Below the pieces are notes generated by a model that saw only the letters and a program-made list of their open reading frames with translations, did not search any database and was not told where the DNA came from. From positions 25,767,603 through 25,831,602 of the forward strand of contig CM067067.1 of assembly GCA_033980235.1 (NCBI GenBank): a stretch of DNA of 64,000 nucleotides. Reading direction: 5' to 3'. Within the stretch, counting starts at the first letter, position 1; each line of letters begins with the position of its first letter. Source of the stretch: Diadema setosum (Eukaryota; Echinodermata; Echinoidea; Diadematoida; Diadematidae). This document shows positions 36,921 to 48,877 of this stretch, one piece after another. The translations under genes were made by a program, and so were the position numbers.

Positions 36921-39145
36921 CTTTGTTTTGCTTTTACTTGCATTAAAGGGGCCGGAGTGAAGGGGGAATGGAGATGGAAATGCACGTTTGCTGACATCGC
37001 ATTGCCTACTTCGGCAATTATGCACATCACTCTGATTTATACGATGAAATTGTGTGAAAAAGTGAGCATGTTTGTGTGTGGGGGGGGGGTGGAAAAGTAT
37101 TTCGTTTGAATGTGTGTGTTGACGTGTGAGAGTGTGTGTTCGTGTGTGTGTGTCCATGTACGCGCTTGAATATTACTGAAACATATGAGTCGAAAATAAA
37201 AACAACGTGGTGGTTTGTGCAAAATCTGTTCAATATAATTATGATCACAATGAATGATTACAGTACAGTAATTATAATAACAATTCAAGACAATAATATG
37301 TAATAGTAATAATGATAAGAAGAAGATGAAGGAAAAAAAAATCTCTATACATCACAAAATCTTGAATACTCAAATAATACAATCTCTCTTTGATGGTAAA
37401 TTTTCCAACTGGCACCGACAACGCGCAACACTCCAGCTGTACACAATACTGTTGAATGCAATATAACGATTCGTCATAATTATTCATGTATATTTAAGCC
37501 GTACGTGCATTCTAAAGTTTGCCAATTTGCTTTCTTGAAGAGTCAACAGTCAAAAGTATAGCATACAATACGTGATAGAGGTCTATATCGTTTGGAACGT
37601 GTACATACACTCCATATGGAAAACCAATCACGGCTCATTTTCTTTTCGATTTCGTTGCATTCAGCATTTCAGTTCTGATATCAATGTGTGGTTTACACCT
37701 AGATTGTATATTCTCTTTGACCATAACGTTTGAAACGCATGTCTCCACCCCTCGTGGAGACATCATAGTATATTTTATATTCTTGTTTAATATCTCTTAG
37801 ATTTATTATGTTCGTTTTATGTTAGTATTGTCTGGGGCAAATTATTTGTTGTAAATTGTATAGGGTCCCATTTTTTTTCTCTCTCTCTCTTCTTTCTTTA
37901 AAACACAACAACAACGTATGTATAATGGGGCCTTTCAGAAACATTATACAAGTAACACTCCATTATCGTCTGTATGTGAAAGAAATACAACAAACGAAAC
38001 AGCAATGTGTTTCAATTAGTGTGAGATCCACCATAATAAAGAATCGAGAATACATTAATGAAAACCTGTTTTTTAGATAGGTCAGTGACTATCTCTGTTT
38101 ATTGTAAATGAAAATAGCAAGATAACCTTTTTGATACAGCTCCCAACTAATTTATTGCTATTCATGGATTGCAGCTTTTGACGAATCATGACACACAGAC
38201 GATTAGCAAAGTGATGAGATCGAAGCGGACTAGTGAGTTTTGATCCGTGGTGCCATTGGAGAATGATGAGAATAAAATGGATTAAAAGAAAATCAAATGC
38301 AGAAGTGCTGCATGTGGCTGTAATTTTTGGGACACGTACGCACAGAACTCTACACACCATGGCGTGTAAATCTAGAGTTCTGTGGTCGTACGGAAAAAAT
38401 AGCCGTGGCGAAAGATCATCCACAATGCTGCCCTCTTGCGACAGAAAAGGCTGGAAAAAGATAACTGCATCAACGATCGCCGACGTGCAGTGATGTAAAA
38501 GGCAAAAAAGATAGAGGGATTGCAACTATCCTTTTAGACAATTACATGATAATCAGTGCAAACATTTCCAGTGTATTCGTGGTCAGATTTGACATGTTAA
38601 TATATAATATAAATAATCAGTCATAATATAGTATAAAGGCCTACAATCGACAATTTTATCTGCCTCTCTCTAGATGGACATAATCCAAGGATATCTGAAA
38701 ACTTGGGATCGTCTGTGGTATGATTTAGGGTTATTTTCCCTTGGTGTGTGTTCGGGGGGGGGGGGGGTTTCACAAGACAGAATTTCCAATGTAGCTACGT
38801 ATATCTATACATGACCTGATTTTTCTGTGATCGTTGATCATCAACAGTCCAACGTCCTTTGCTTGGCAGCGACAATAACTCTTCATATCTCCAGAGAATG
38901 TTAAACTGCAACCAGCGCTTCTAACTGCCGTCTCGAGTGTATAATCATCAAGTTCTTACATGCGAAAAATGATTGTGCGCTTGGGTTACTGCTGCGAATA
39001 CAGCGTGTAAAAATTATACTTATTTCCTGAGGTGAGACTGCTAGCATGCGCGACACTGCCGAAGATAAATACGCAGCTTGATATTCGGCTTTAGGACACA
39101 CACTAAAAACCCCGCACGTAAAACTCGTTGAAAAAAAAAAAAAGT
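36921..39145. other. Non-coding stretch between SINE and minus-strand gene
   Basis: It contains TG-rich sequence at about 37070-37155, a perfect 9-bp stem hairpin at 37740-37762 (TGTCTCCAC/GTGGAGACA), a G-run near 38754-38767 and an inverted repeat at about 38330-38395 (CAGAACTCTA). The 147-codon minus frame at 38082-38525 has no recognisable domain. TTTATT near 38097 could be the minus-strand polyadenylation signal of the next gene. Confidence 0.3.
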
Positions 39146-42100
39146 TCATTTCTTTCTTTTCTTGCCGGACTTCTTTCCCGATTTTGCAGATTTCTTCGAC
39201 TTTCCAGATTTGCTCGATCTGGATGACTTGGACGATCTTCCGCGGCCTTTCTTGTCAGCTGATGGCAGGTTTTTGGGCTCCACGTACTCCACACGAGGTC
39301 CCTGACATTTTTTCTGCATGCGCATCAAGAAAAAGAGTACAAAAGCGGCATAATCACTGTACAAAACTTCCATGCATAGGATCAAAAGTTAATTTTTGTA
39401 AATTCGACTTCGTGAACGGATTCTTATCATCATGAGGGTAATGTTGGGATATAAATTATGTATACTGTCCAACCGACAATTATCATATAGCTGTCTACAT
39501 TATAATTTTCAGTGAAATGACATATTATTTTTCAATACTGCTACTTCTCAAAGAAGAAAAAACCCAAACAGGATCCACTGTGTAGTAATTTTATACATAG
39601 TAGTAAAAATTAGCTGTTGCAGCCTGCGTGGAATCATAACAATGTGATTTCGTGGTATTATCTATATGGTTACATTATTCACATAATTTTTAATGATAGT
39701 GTGATGAAACTACAAACGCTCATGAATGAAGAAATGAATTCAGTCACGTCCGAGTACCTTTTAACAATGACAATCATGATAGTATATTTCTGCCGAGGGG
39801 TCCTTCGTACTTGACAAAAATTATGTCTTTCTTTCACCATTATACACCGACTTTTCGAAAATTATTCTGGCTAAGCTCGAAAGATGGCTAATGTGGCTGA
39901 CTTGAGATGAAGTGAGAAATGACAAACAGCTAGGAATTCTCACGAACTCACCTGGTTACAAGTGCGGCACCTCGCCGATTCCAGCATGATCCCCGTAAAG
40001 TCCCCCCTCATGCAGGCCTTGCAGTATCGTGTACCGCACCATTTGCACTGGTAAGTCTAGATCAAAATCACGGACATGGTGTTCATCCATTAAAATGGCA
40101 TTAACATAGCACAAAGTGTACCCATTCAGCATAAAATTACACTACATTCTGTATAACACAAGCATATTATGCATAATAGGTACATGCTATCATACAGATT
40201 TTTAACACGTATGCAATTTATAATATAACTTACTCCCGACTTGTTTCGCATTAGTTTGTAGTTGATCTCGGAAATGATCTTTGCCTACTGTACTGTGCAT
40301 CACGATGTTCAAATAGCATTGACAGCAATGTTGTTGATTCATCAAAGCTTTTCATCACCACCACGTCGATCCTCTCTCAGGTCGCGAGTTTGCGACTCGA
40401 AAGACTAATAGAATGGCTTGCGCTCCCATCAAGAAGGCGACTCATTGGACAACTTCCGAGATTATCTCCTATAAGTTAATGTGACAACGTATTGCCCGAA
40501 AGTCGCGTTGCGGAGACGTCTCCCCGACGTCTCCACATCGTCGCCGGTAAGTCGCAGCGGACCGGCTCCGCAAGGAAAATCTTTAAATCGCGGACAAATT
40601 TATTTTTAAGCTCCGTGACTTTCCTGCAAATGAAGAGACGTCGGGGAGACGTTTCTGAGACCTGCTGGAGACTCGAAAATGTCTTTTGAAAAGAGAAAAC
40701 AAGGCAAGTGCCAAAATGTGTCTCGCCCATTCGCGTAGAAGAAATTAATGTTTTGTAACTCCCGGAAGTTCGTTGACCCGCCTATGACCTCTGACTTTGT
40801 GGTGACCTTCAACTCTCCAAGGGACATTTACCAGCCAAGTTTGGTCACAAACGGACCTATGAACCAAAAGTTATGACCCAAAATAGAAACGTGCCATAAA
40901 AACTTAACATTGGGCTCTAAAAGTTCGTTGACCCATGCTTGTGACCATTGACATTGTGGTGACCATCCACTCCCTAAGGGACATCTACCATCCAAGTTTA
41001 GTCACAAACGGACCTATGGATCAAAAGTTATAACCCATAATAGAAACGCGCCATAAAAACTTAACATTGGGCTCTAAAAGTTTGTTGACCCCTGTTTGTG
41101 ACATTTGACCTTGTGGCGATCATCCACTCCCCAAGGGACATCTACCATCCAAGTTTAGTCACAAACGGACTTATGGATCAAAAGTTATGACCCATAATAG
41201 AAATGCGCCATAAAAACTTAACATTGGGCTCTAAAAGTTCGTTGACCCATGCTTGTGACCATTGACCTTGTGGTGACCATCCAATCCCCAAGGGACATCT
41301 ACCATCCAAGTTTGGTCACAAATGGAGTTATGGATCAAAAGTTATGACCCATAATAGAAACGCGCCATAAAAACTTAACATTGGGGCCCTAAAGTTCATT
41401 GACCCTGCCTGTGAGCTTTGACCTTGAGGTGACCTTCATATATGGTAAAATGTGAAACTTTGTATGACCCCTCTTCCCTCGAAGTTTGATTGCAATTGAA
41501 GCCCAGAGTAAAGAGTTATTGAAGTTTTTGTAGCGTTACGGACAGACGACGGACGGACGACGGACGGACTACGGACGGACAGACGCCGCAGGCGATCCCT
41601 TAGTCTCCCCTCACCTCAGCTGGGCTCGACAAAAATAGCACATGTTCGATTCTCTCGTCACTCCCCTGAAATCCAGCTAGTCTCCAGGACGCGTCGCGGT
41701 GATGTCTCCGCGACCAGAGCGAGACTCGAGTCGCCACCAGGTCGTCACTTTAGTCTCCAAGCCAATGAGATACATACCCACTATCAGATGAAAAAGAGTG
41801 ATCGATGCAGCAACATAGTCCTGTAATCAAGCGCGCCGGAACACTTCTGTTTTTTTTTTTTTTTTTTGTGAAGGGGGGGGGGGGGAGGCAAGATCTCGAC
41901 GGGGGCACATTTATGTGACGATGTAAGATTCTCGGCGACGGAGCGAAGCGAGAGTGGGGGAGGATGTGGGAGGTTTTTGTAAAAACAAGGTATAAAAGTC
42001 GCGTTTATAGAGCATTTTAAATTGAATTTCTAGAATTTAAACATAGTAAAAGGAATCACTGCGAAAAGACTAGGCTATGATCATGACTTATGAAAACCAT

Positions 42101-44864
42101 TCAGTGAGCGAGCCACTTTCACTTTGCCATTCGTCTGAAATGTATTGATGATCGCATTGTTCGAGCAAATATTTTTATACTGCTAGAAAGCAGAGAAGAA
42201 AAGGGAAAATGTAAGGTTTTCTAAAGGTATATTAAATTTTCAGCGGGCACACTCGAGGATGCGAGGCTACCATCTATACACTAAATTTACTCATAAGTTA
42301 CTATTAGTGTATAATAATGTATATTGTTAGTGTATTATTATTTTCGCCCCATTAGGGGCGAAAATTTCGCATTTTCAGTAATGAAATTGACAACTTTTAG
42401 ACAAGAAATGCCTTTATCGTTCATTTTTTTTTCTTGAGATAATTTATTATATTATTTGTTACAGGTGGCACTTTTTGCCTGTATTCTCCTGGTCATCAAC
42501 GTATTCTTTCTATTTTTTATTTTTCTTCTTCTTTTTCTTCTTCTATTTTCTTTTTTTTTTCTTCTTTTTTTTTTCTTTTTTTTTTTAGAGATGAACGGGG
42601 TTGGGAGTTGTTTTTCAAGTAAGAAAACATGGAAATAATCATAATTTTCTTTCAGAGACAATTAAGTTCGTAATAGGACGTTTGAAACATCCTTTAAAAA
42701 GTGTAATTGATTTGGATGCCCATCATATAGAAATAAAAGCACAGAAAAGGGAGAAGTACTTTTTAATAGTAATGCATCGTCGATCGTGCAGGATAATGAC
42801 CAGTTCGTGGCATATCTTACCTGAAAAAAAAAAAAATCAGTGATTTCACAGATCCTAATCTCTGCCTAGCCTAAAGATGTCATTATGTTACCCGGAGAAA
42901 GAATACAAACTACGCGTGTAACAGAATATAGCATGAAGAATGTGCAGGGAGATGCACCTCCCTGTGTATGCGTGCCAGACTCAGGCTCTTGCCGAGACAC
43001 GAGAAAAACGTAAAATAAAATTGTTGCCCATGACTATCACTAAAGCGCTTATTGACAACTGAGAACAGCCAATCCGATCAGGATAGAAGAGTTCCTTTTG
43101 TAATCTTGATTTGTCGTGTATTAACCTGCATTATCTTCTCACAAGTTTATATCCATAGGAGCTGGATTTTTGGGGTGGTTTTAACGGCTTCACAATAAGT
43201 GACGTACAGCTGTTTTCCAAAACATGCGAACTGCTAGCTAGACAAAGGGAAATCATACAAATCTATGTACAAACTTTTTATATCCACAGTAAGTCATCCT
43301 CTCTGAACGTTGTCTGCTTTTTGATGCTGAGTGACCGCAACAAATTCAATAGCTTGAGAGTGGGAAATTAAGCTTCAAGTTGCCTATGTTTCAGAGGAAA
43401 TTTGCCCTATTTATGCTTATAGTAGCGTTTGCGATTATTTTGAATTGTGTTTATGGACCGGGAGGTATCTCGTGCACTGCAGGTCTGATTCGTTTTGCAC
43501 TTATACATTCTATGAATACAATCTCCTGTATATTTGAAAACTACATTACATAATCTTTTGCAGCTGTTGCAACAAATAGTATAATAACCATAGGTAAAAT
43601 GAAAGCAAGAATATTAAAAGTCTTTGGCCATATCAGCATCTTTTTTCAGTGAAGGGACCGTAAAATGGCCGTATAGAAGTTATTTTATTTTTCGTGATTG
43701 AAACCCCCTTCGTTGTCTAAAAATTCACGTTGGGGACAATAATGTATGTACTCACCGTGTCTACCGTTGGACAGCCCCATCGACACATATTGCATATAAC
43801 GACTAAGAGGTATAAAAATGCAAGTTTTTTCTTTTCCAACACAGTACGTCGTGAACTCAGATCACGTCGAGAGGTGACATCAAGGCAGAGCAGTTGTTAT
43901 AGAACCAGTTATTACAGTGCTGATGGGTCATTTCCAAAGTCACCCTGTTGTAACTGGTCGTAAAAATGGAGATCCTTGTGCAGGATCTGGAAGAATTTAG
44001 CTTCACATCGCTGTGCGAGTCTGGTGTAATATTACAAGCTCGTTTAGACCAGTGACTGGAGAGAAGTGCAAATATTATGGCTTGTTGGCATCCACACAGG
44101 GTATGATTGAAACCTTCGTGAAGCTATTATTCTTCAGGTCCCGGATAGGAGCTCTCGACCTACGGACTGCCCCGTGCGACGCGTCTCTGGTTGCTACGCA
44201 CTGCTGGGTTCGCGATAGAGGTACAGGGCCTAAGAAAAAACATTGTTATTGTCCCAGGTGCGTGCATATCAAACTTTAAAGGGGTCTCTTCGCTCTCTCA
44301 CTAGAAAATCGATCGAAATATTCCGTCTTCGTACTTAATCTTTTGGCAGACGAGAGAGGACCCCTTCCTCCCCATCCTATACCAGTCCATCATTCCGCGA
44401 TATGAACATAATATCTCCCTTTTTTAGCGCCACTTGATTTCTGATTGTGTATCCTCGCAAGAAGTTCCACTTTTTCCACCAAGTATTGAATAAAAGAAAG
44501 GAAAGCAAAGTTCTCCATTCTGCAACATACAGCTGTGAAGTTAACCCTGAAATGTGGACTGTCATGAATGTTGCCTATAAGAATTAAGGTTACGTATACA
44601 TGTAGTGTCATGATGTAGCTTTGTTCTTTGATTCTCAAGCCACCTTTCACATTCTGCAAATATGCTTTTGCTTCAATCTTTTATCTTTGCTACGATTCAG
44701 ACTTTGCACAAAGGAGAAGATATTTGGGGTAGAAGAAGACAGAGGAAAGAGAGGGAGGGAGAGAGAGAGACTGCGAGTAAATATACGATTATGTCATATT
44801 ATACACTTGCTTGTGGTATAGCACTGTTCTGAATCCTTTCATACCAATTTTTTTTACATTACTT

Positions 44865-44897
<33 letters not shown>

Positions 44898-45149
44898 ACA
44901 CACACTATATAACATGATTATATTTATATGCATGTATATCGATAATACATGTATAGAGATGCCCTCTTGTGGATATTTAAGACCGCACACAGAATCGATT
45001 GCCGGAGACTGCATTTCGCTGCCTCATTAGAATGACAGCGGGCATTCTTTTAGAGAAGGTCGATCGCCTGTAGCAGCGAAGCACTCAACAAGAGGGTATC
45101 ACAGTCACCATTTACTTAGGTTTTGTAGGTGCTCACCATTCATTACCAT
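39146..45149 (-). CDS. Small zinc-finger protein with FYVE-like cysteine spacing (four-exon model)
   Basis: Minus-strand exons: 45137-45149, 43756-43802, 39952-40056 and 39146-39313. All introns are GT-AG, phases agree, and the total is 333 nt, giving 110 residues. The cysteines are C8-x2-C11, C24-x2-C27, C32-x2-C35 and C50-x2-C53, the eight-cysteine order of FYVE-like cross-brace zinc fingers, though the basic RR/KHHCR lipid-binding motif is absent. Exon 3 reads YQCKWCGTRYCKACMRGDF. After NQKKCQGPRVEYVEPKNLP the last 30-odd residues are almost only Lys, Ser, Gly and Arg, a likely disordered or nucleic-acid/lipid-contacting tail. The last two exons are the best supported. The 13-nt first exon is the weakest. 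Exon 3 could instead start at 40047. I do not recognise a named orthologue. The function is unknown and a zinc-binding role is inference. Confidence 0.55.
40492..40690. repeat. Inverted repeat with GAGACGTC blocks
   Basis: GCGGAGACGTCTCCCCGACG near 40510 is matched by an inverted GACGTCGGGGAGACG near 40640. This explains the mirror-image frames on both strands. A related GTCGCGG/GTCTCC-rich stretch recurs at about 41680-41760, so this and the tandem repeat between them may belong to one larger element. Confidence 0.5.
40766..41400. repeat. 157-bp tandem repeat, four copies
   Basis: Units begin AAGTTCGTTGACC at 40766, 40921, 41078 and 41235, with a degenerate fifth at 41392, giving periods of 155, 157, 157 and 157. 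Each unit carries AAGGGACATCTACC, CCAAGTTTRGTCACAAA, CAAAAGTTAT and CGCCATAAAAACTTAACATT. No frame stays open across it. It lies in an intron of the minus-strand zinc-finger model. Confidence 0.9.
41538..41584. repeat. GGACGGAC satellite-like run
   Basis: Repeated GACGGAC units directly after the degenerate last copy of the 157-bp repeat, ending GACAGACGCCGC. Confidence 0.85.
41640..43755. other. Non-coding stretch within intron 2 of the zinc-finger model
   Basis: It contains a T-run/G-run at about 41852-41886 and a long pyrimidine tract at about 42500-42590. No other exon or element ends were found. Confidence 0.3.
44865..44905. repeat. CA microsatellite
   Basis: A CA array with one CATA interruption. 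Confidence 0.9.
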
Positions 45150-46793
45150 TCTTGTCCTTTAATCGTTAGAGCTCGTTGGAGTTAAAAGGAGAATTCCTTG
45201 TTCTTTGTCTGGTACCAATCGATGCGAACACAAATCAATATGATATTCTGCAAGACGAGAAAGTGAAGCGAAACTATACGGTAATTGTCCCTACGACTCA
45301 TAATGGTCATTAGTTTCACTTCACTTATCATGTTTGGATAAAAGTTACACGTATTACACGAATCAATACGACAGACCTCATTCCTAATTTCGAAAAAGCG
45401 AAATTAAACAAAGTAGAAGCCTGGTATGACAGAGTTATGTTCATACTTCCATATATTCGGGCATCCACATGTATGTGATATCAGCTTCGTGTATAGTTTT
45501 ATAACATTATAAAAACGCAAATTATACTTACATTTTTTCTACATGCCACTTACAGCAGAGGTATAAAAAGAAGACAACTATCAGTGATCGAGGTGACATG
45601 TCAGCAAAAAGAAAAGTTATCAGAAAATGACTGCTGTCTATTATCCAGATATAAATTCGAAAATCATCTTTATACAAAACGCGAGATTATACTAGCTGTC
45701 ACAGTAGTCTTTATGGTTAACAATAGTATTGTTAATCTATTCAGTCACCCATTTTAAGTATATCTGCCGCCATGTGACTTACCACAACCCCTTCTCGGTA
45801 TAGTTTAACATCTTTATTTTAAAAGAAAATGTGAATGATGCAGCAAACACAATCACTGCATGACAATCGTGTGTCGCTTTGCATAATATTCAATTCATGG
45901 TTTAGGTATTCAATCATCTTCGTAGCTGAGTGGCTGAATTGCGATATTTATACTCCGTGTGCGCAAAGAAAGCATCTGATGTTGAAAGATTAACGTGCTA
46001 AAGTGAATGAGTAAGAGAACAATACTGTCATTAAAGATGTAAATATTATCACAGTGAGTTCATGACAATGCTTCGTCATACTAGCCTCTGAAGCTGTCTT
46101 GAAAAATTCGACATGACAATGGAGACCCGAGTTTAATTTGTAACATGCAATATCGTATACACAATAAAATTTCCTAACATTATTCCTTCATCTCTCTCTC
46201 TTCTTCTTCTTGTTTTTTTTTTTCTTCTTCTTCTATCTCTCTCTTCCCCTCCTCTCCTCTCCCCCTCTCTCAATTATGTTTCATATACTTATATCTTTAC
46301 GTAATGGTTTCAAAAAATGTCCCTCCCCTTGCAACCTGAGGTATTATACCTAGAATCACCACATTCTTGATATCATGTGATATGACTTTCTATTCATATT
46401 CTATACGTTGATATGGCAAATAATTCACGATAATGATAATAATGATAAAATCTTATTTTACAATTTACCCTAGAATGTTTTCATTCCATCAAACTTGTAT
46501 TTTCCCGGACTTTTGTATTGTTTCAGTAACACTCCGTTCTACTGTCCCGCTGTAGCGTCTGTTTCTATGGTTTCAATGTGGTAAAACACTATAAGACGAG
46601 ACACTGCAACAAAATATATCAAAATAATGAAAACGTGTGTGAATATAAAATGACCCTGATTTAAATGCAATGTTAAATTGGTTGATTGTAATCAAGTGTA
46701 AATTTCATGAGGATCTCTCGCGCCTCAATGAACGATACTCTGTATCACTCTGCAAACGACTCAACGCCGAATGATGTGACCATTACGGCAAAT

Positions 46794-46798
<5 letters not shown>
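45150..46798. other. Non-coding stretch, possible promoter side of the zinc-finger gene
   Basis: If the minus-strand first exon at 45137-45149 is right, its 5' UTR and promoter lie here. No TATA-like element at a convincing distance was found. A CT-rich run lies at about 46193-46270. Confidence 0.25.

Positions 46799-46863
<65 letters not shown>
46799..46863. repeat. CA microsatellite
   Basis: A pure CA array of about 32 units. It abuts the MITE at 46864. Confidence 0.95.
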
Positions 46864-46865
<2 letters not shown>

Positions 46866-47024
46866 AGTGGTGGATCCCCGCGGGGTGTAGCGGCCGCCCC
46901 CCCCCCCCCTTTAATTTTTGTTAAAACAGAAGAAATAAAAAGAAAAATGGGGGGTGCGCCCTCCCTTTAATTTTGTTAAGGCGCTCCCACTTTACGAAAT
47001 TCCTAGATCCGCCCGGCGCCCCTG
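46864..47024. mobile_element. Short GTGGNGGATCYAGG-type MITE, copy 3
   Basis: The ends CAGTGGTGGATCC and CTAGATCCGCCCGG are inverted. The interior GTTAAAACAGAAGAAATAAA block is the reverse complement of that in the copies at 18323 and 29126. Confidence 0.65.
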
Positions 47025-47042
47025 CACATGTGCACATCCCAG

Positions 47043-48747
47043 CAGTGGCGTATCTAGGGAAAACGGCGCCCGGGGCAAGCACGAAAATTGCGCCCCTAAT
47101 TTATTGAAAAAGTGTTCAACCCCAGCACCATCCCGGTAGAGACTTTAAAACAAAGTCCACATGATGCTTTTTCAAGCACTTAAAAGGGATCTTTTGAGGG
47201 TGGTTTAAATGTAATGAATTTTGATAGATTTTGGCGAGCGAGCGCAGCGAGCGAGCCGAAAATTTTTGTATTTCAGCTTACAAAACATAGAATTCTTGTC
47301 ATTTTTTGCTTACCAAATCTTACAATTCTAATCAAGATATAGTGACGGCCTTATAGATAACGATTTATACCAAAAAACTGAGGACTTTAAAAAATACTCT
47401 AAAATAGTGCGCGCGAGTGAGCTGAAATTTGTATATGTCCTCGTCATCATCACGTATTGTTCATATCTTTTTTTATATAAATTTTGGCGAGCGAGCGCAG
47501 CGAGCGAGCCGAAAATTTTTGTCTTTCAGCTTACAAAACATGGAATTTTTGTCATTTTTTGCTTATTATATCTCACAATTATAGTGACGACCTTATAGAC
47601 AACGATTTATACCAACATACTGAAATTTGTATATTTCTGCGTCATCATTACGTTTTTTTTTTTCTTATCTTTTTTTTTGCGCCCCCCTCTCCCGTATGTT
47701 CGAAACCGTTGGCGTCCTCTTTTGATCCAATCGGCGATCGCTTCAGAACGAATGAAATTGCAGTCGCTGCTCCGTGTAACATTTTTCCTGCTAAATATAA
47801 AATGACATGAGTGAACACGATAGACATTATCATTTTGTTCGCGTCATCGTCACGTTTTGTTCTTATCTTCTTCTCTTTTTTTTTATACAAATTTTTGCGA
47901 GCGAGCGCAGCGAGCGAGCCGAAAATTTTTGTATTTTAGCTTGCAAATCATGAAACTCTTGTCATTTTTTGCTTATTAAATCTTACAATTCTAATCAAGA
48001 TATAGTGACGGCCTTATAGATAACGATTTATACCAACAAACTGAGGACTTGAAAAAATACTCTGAATTAGTACGAGAGAGTGAGCCGAAATTTGTATATT
48101 TCCGCGTCATCGTTACGTTTTGTTGTTATCTTGTTTGATTCGGGGTTTTTTGCGCCCCCCCCCCCCCCCCACCGTATGTTTGAAACCGTTGGCGCCTTCT
48201 TCTGATCCAATTGGCGATCGCTTCAGAACGAAAGAAATTGCAGCCGCTGCTCCGTGAAACATTTTGCTTGCTAAATATAAAATGACATGTGTGAACACAA
48301 TAGACACTGTCATTTTGTCATCATCACGTTTTGTTCTTACCTTCTTTTTTATATAAATTTTGGCGAGCGAGCGCAGCAAGCAAGCCGAAAATGTTTGTAT
48401 TTCAGCTCACAGAACATGGAATTTTTGTGTGAACACAATAAACATTGTCAATTTGTCCGCGTCATCATCATGTTTTTTTTTTTTTTTTTTATCTTGTTTG
48501 ATTTGGTTTTCTGCCCCCTCCCCCCTTCCGGGCGAGTTTTTTTTTTCCCTTCTTCTTCTCCTTTTCTTTTTTTCTTCTTCGTTTTTTTTTTTTTTTTTTT
48601 CCTTTTTTTTCTTCTTCTTCTTCGTTTTTTTCCTTTTTTTTTTCTTCTTCTTCGTTATTTTTTTCGTTTTTTTGCGCCCCCAAGGAGTGGCGCCCGGGGC
48701 ACGTGCCTCCCTTGCCCCCCCCCCCCCCCCCCCTAGATACGCCATTG
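47043..48747. mobile_element. 1.7-kb TIR element with internal tandem-like repeats
   Basis: CAGTGGCGTATCTAGGG at the left and CCCTAGATACGCCATTG at the right are inverted repeats with one mismatch. Inside, a block beginning TTGGCGAGCGAGCGCAGCGA recurs near 47231, 47484, 47894 and 48360. A second block containing CCGTATGTTYGAAACCGTTGGCG recurs near 47690 and 48172. The right part is a long pyrimidine tract (48537-48675). No transposase frame survives. The Lys/Glu- or Phe-rich frames translate the tract. Confidence 0.75.
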
Positions 48748-48793
48748 CATCTTGTTCTGCGTCTATAGATGCTCCCTTCACGTCTTAGTTCAC

Positions 48794-48877
48794 ATTCTAG
48801 AGACGATGATCATCTAATTTCAACCTCGAAACCGTATTCTAGAGACGATGATCATCTAATTTTAACCTCGAAACCCG
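48794..48877. repeat. 42-bp direct tandem duplication
   Basis: Two copies of a unit beginning ATTCTAGAGACGATGATCAT, at 48794 and 48836, differing at about two positions. Confidence 0.85.

Noticed and set aside
38082..38525. A 147-codon minus-strand frame
   Set aside because: No recognisable motif, an overlapping open plus frame, and it includes a short inverted repeat.
43966..44279. A plus-strand start reading MEILVQDLEEFSFTSLCESG and nearby open frames
   Set aside because: The only donor is a weak GTGTAA, the frame stops after 29 codons, and candidate next exons hit stops in the required phase.
48287..48788. Frames of 124-149 codons rich in Phe/Leu or Lys/Glu
   Set aside because: They read through a pyrimidine tract inside the 1.7-kb TIR element on different strands and frames.
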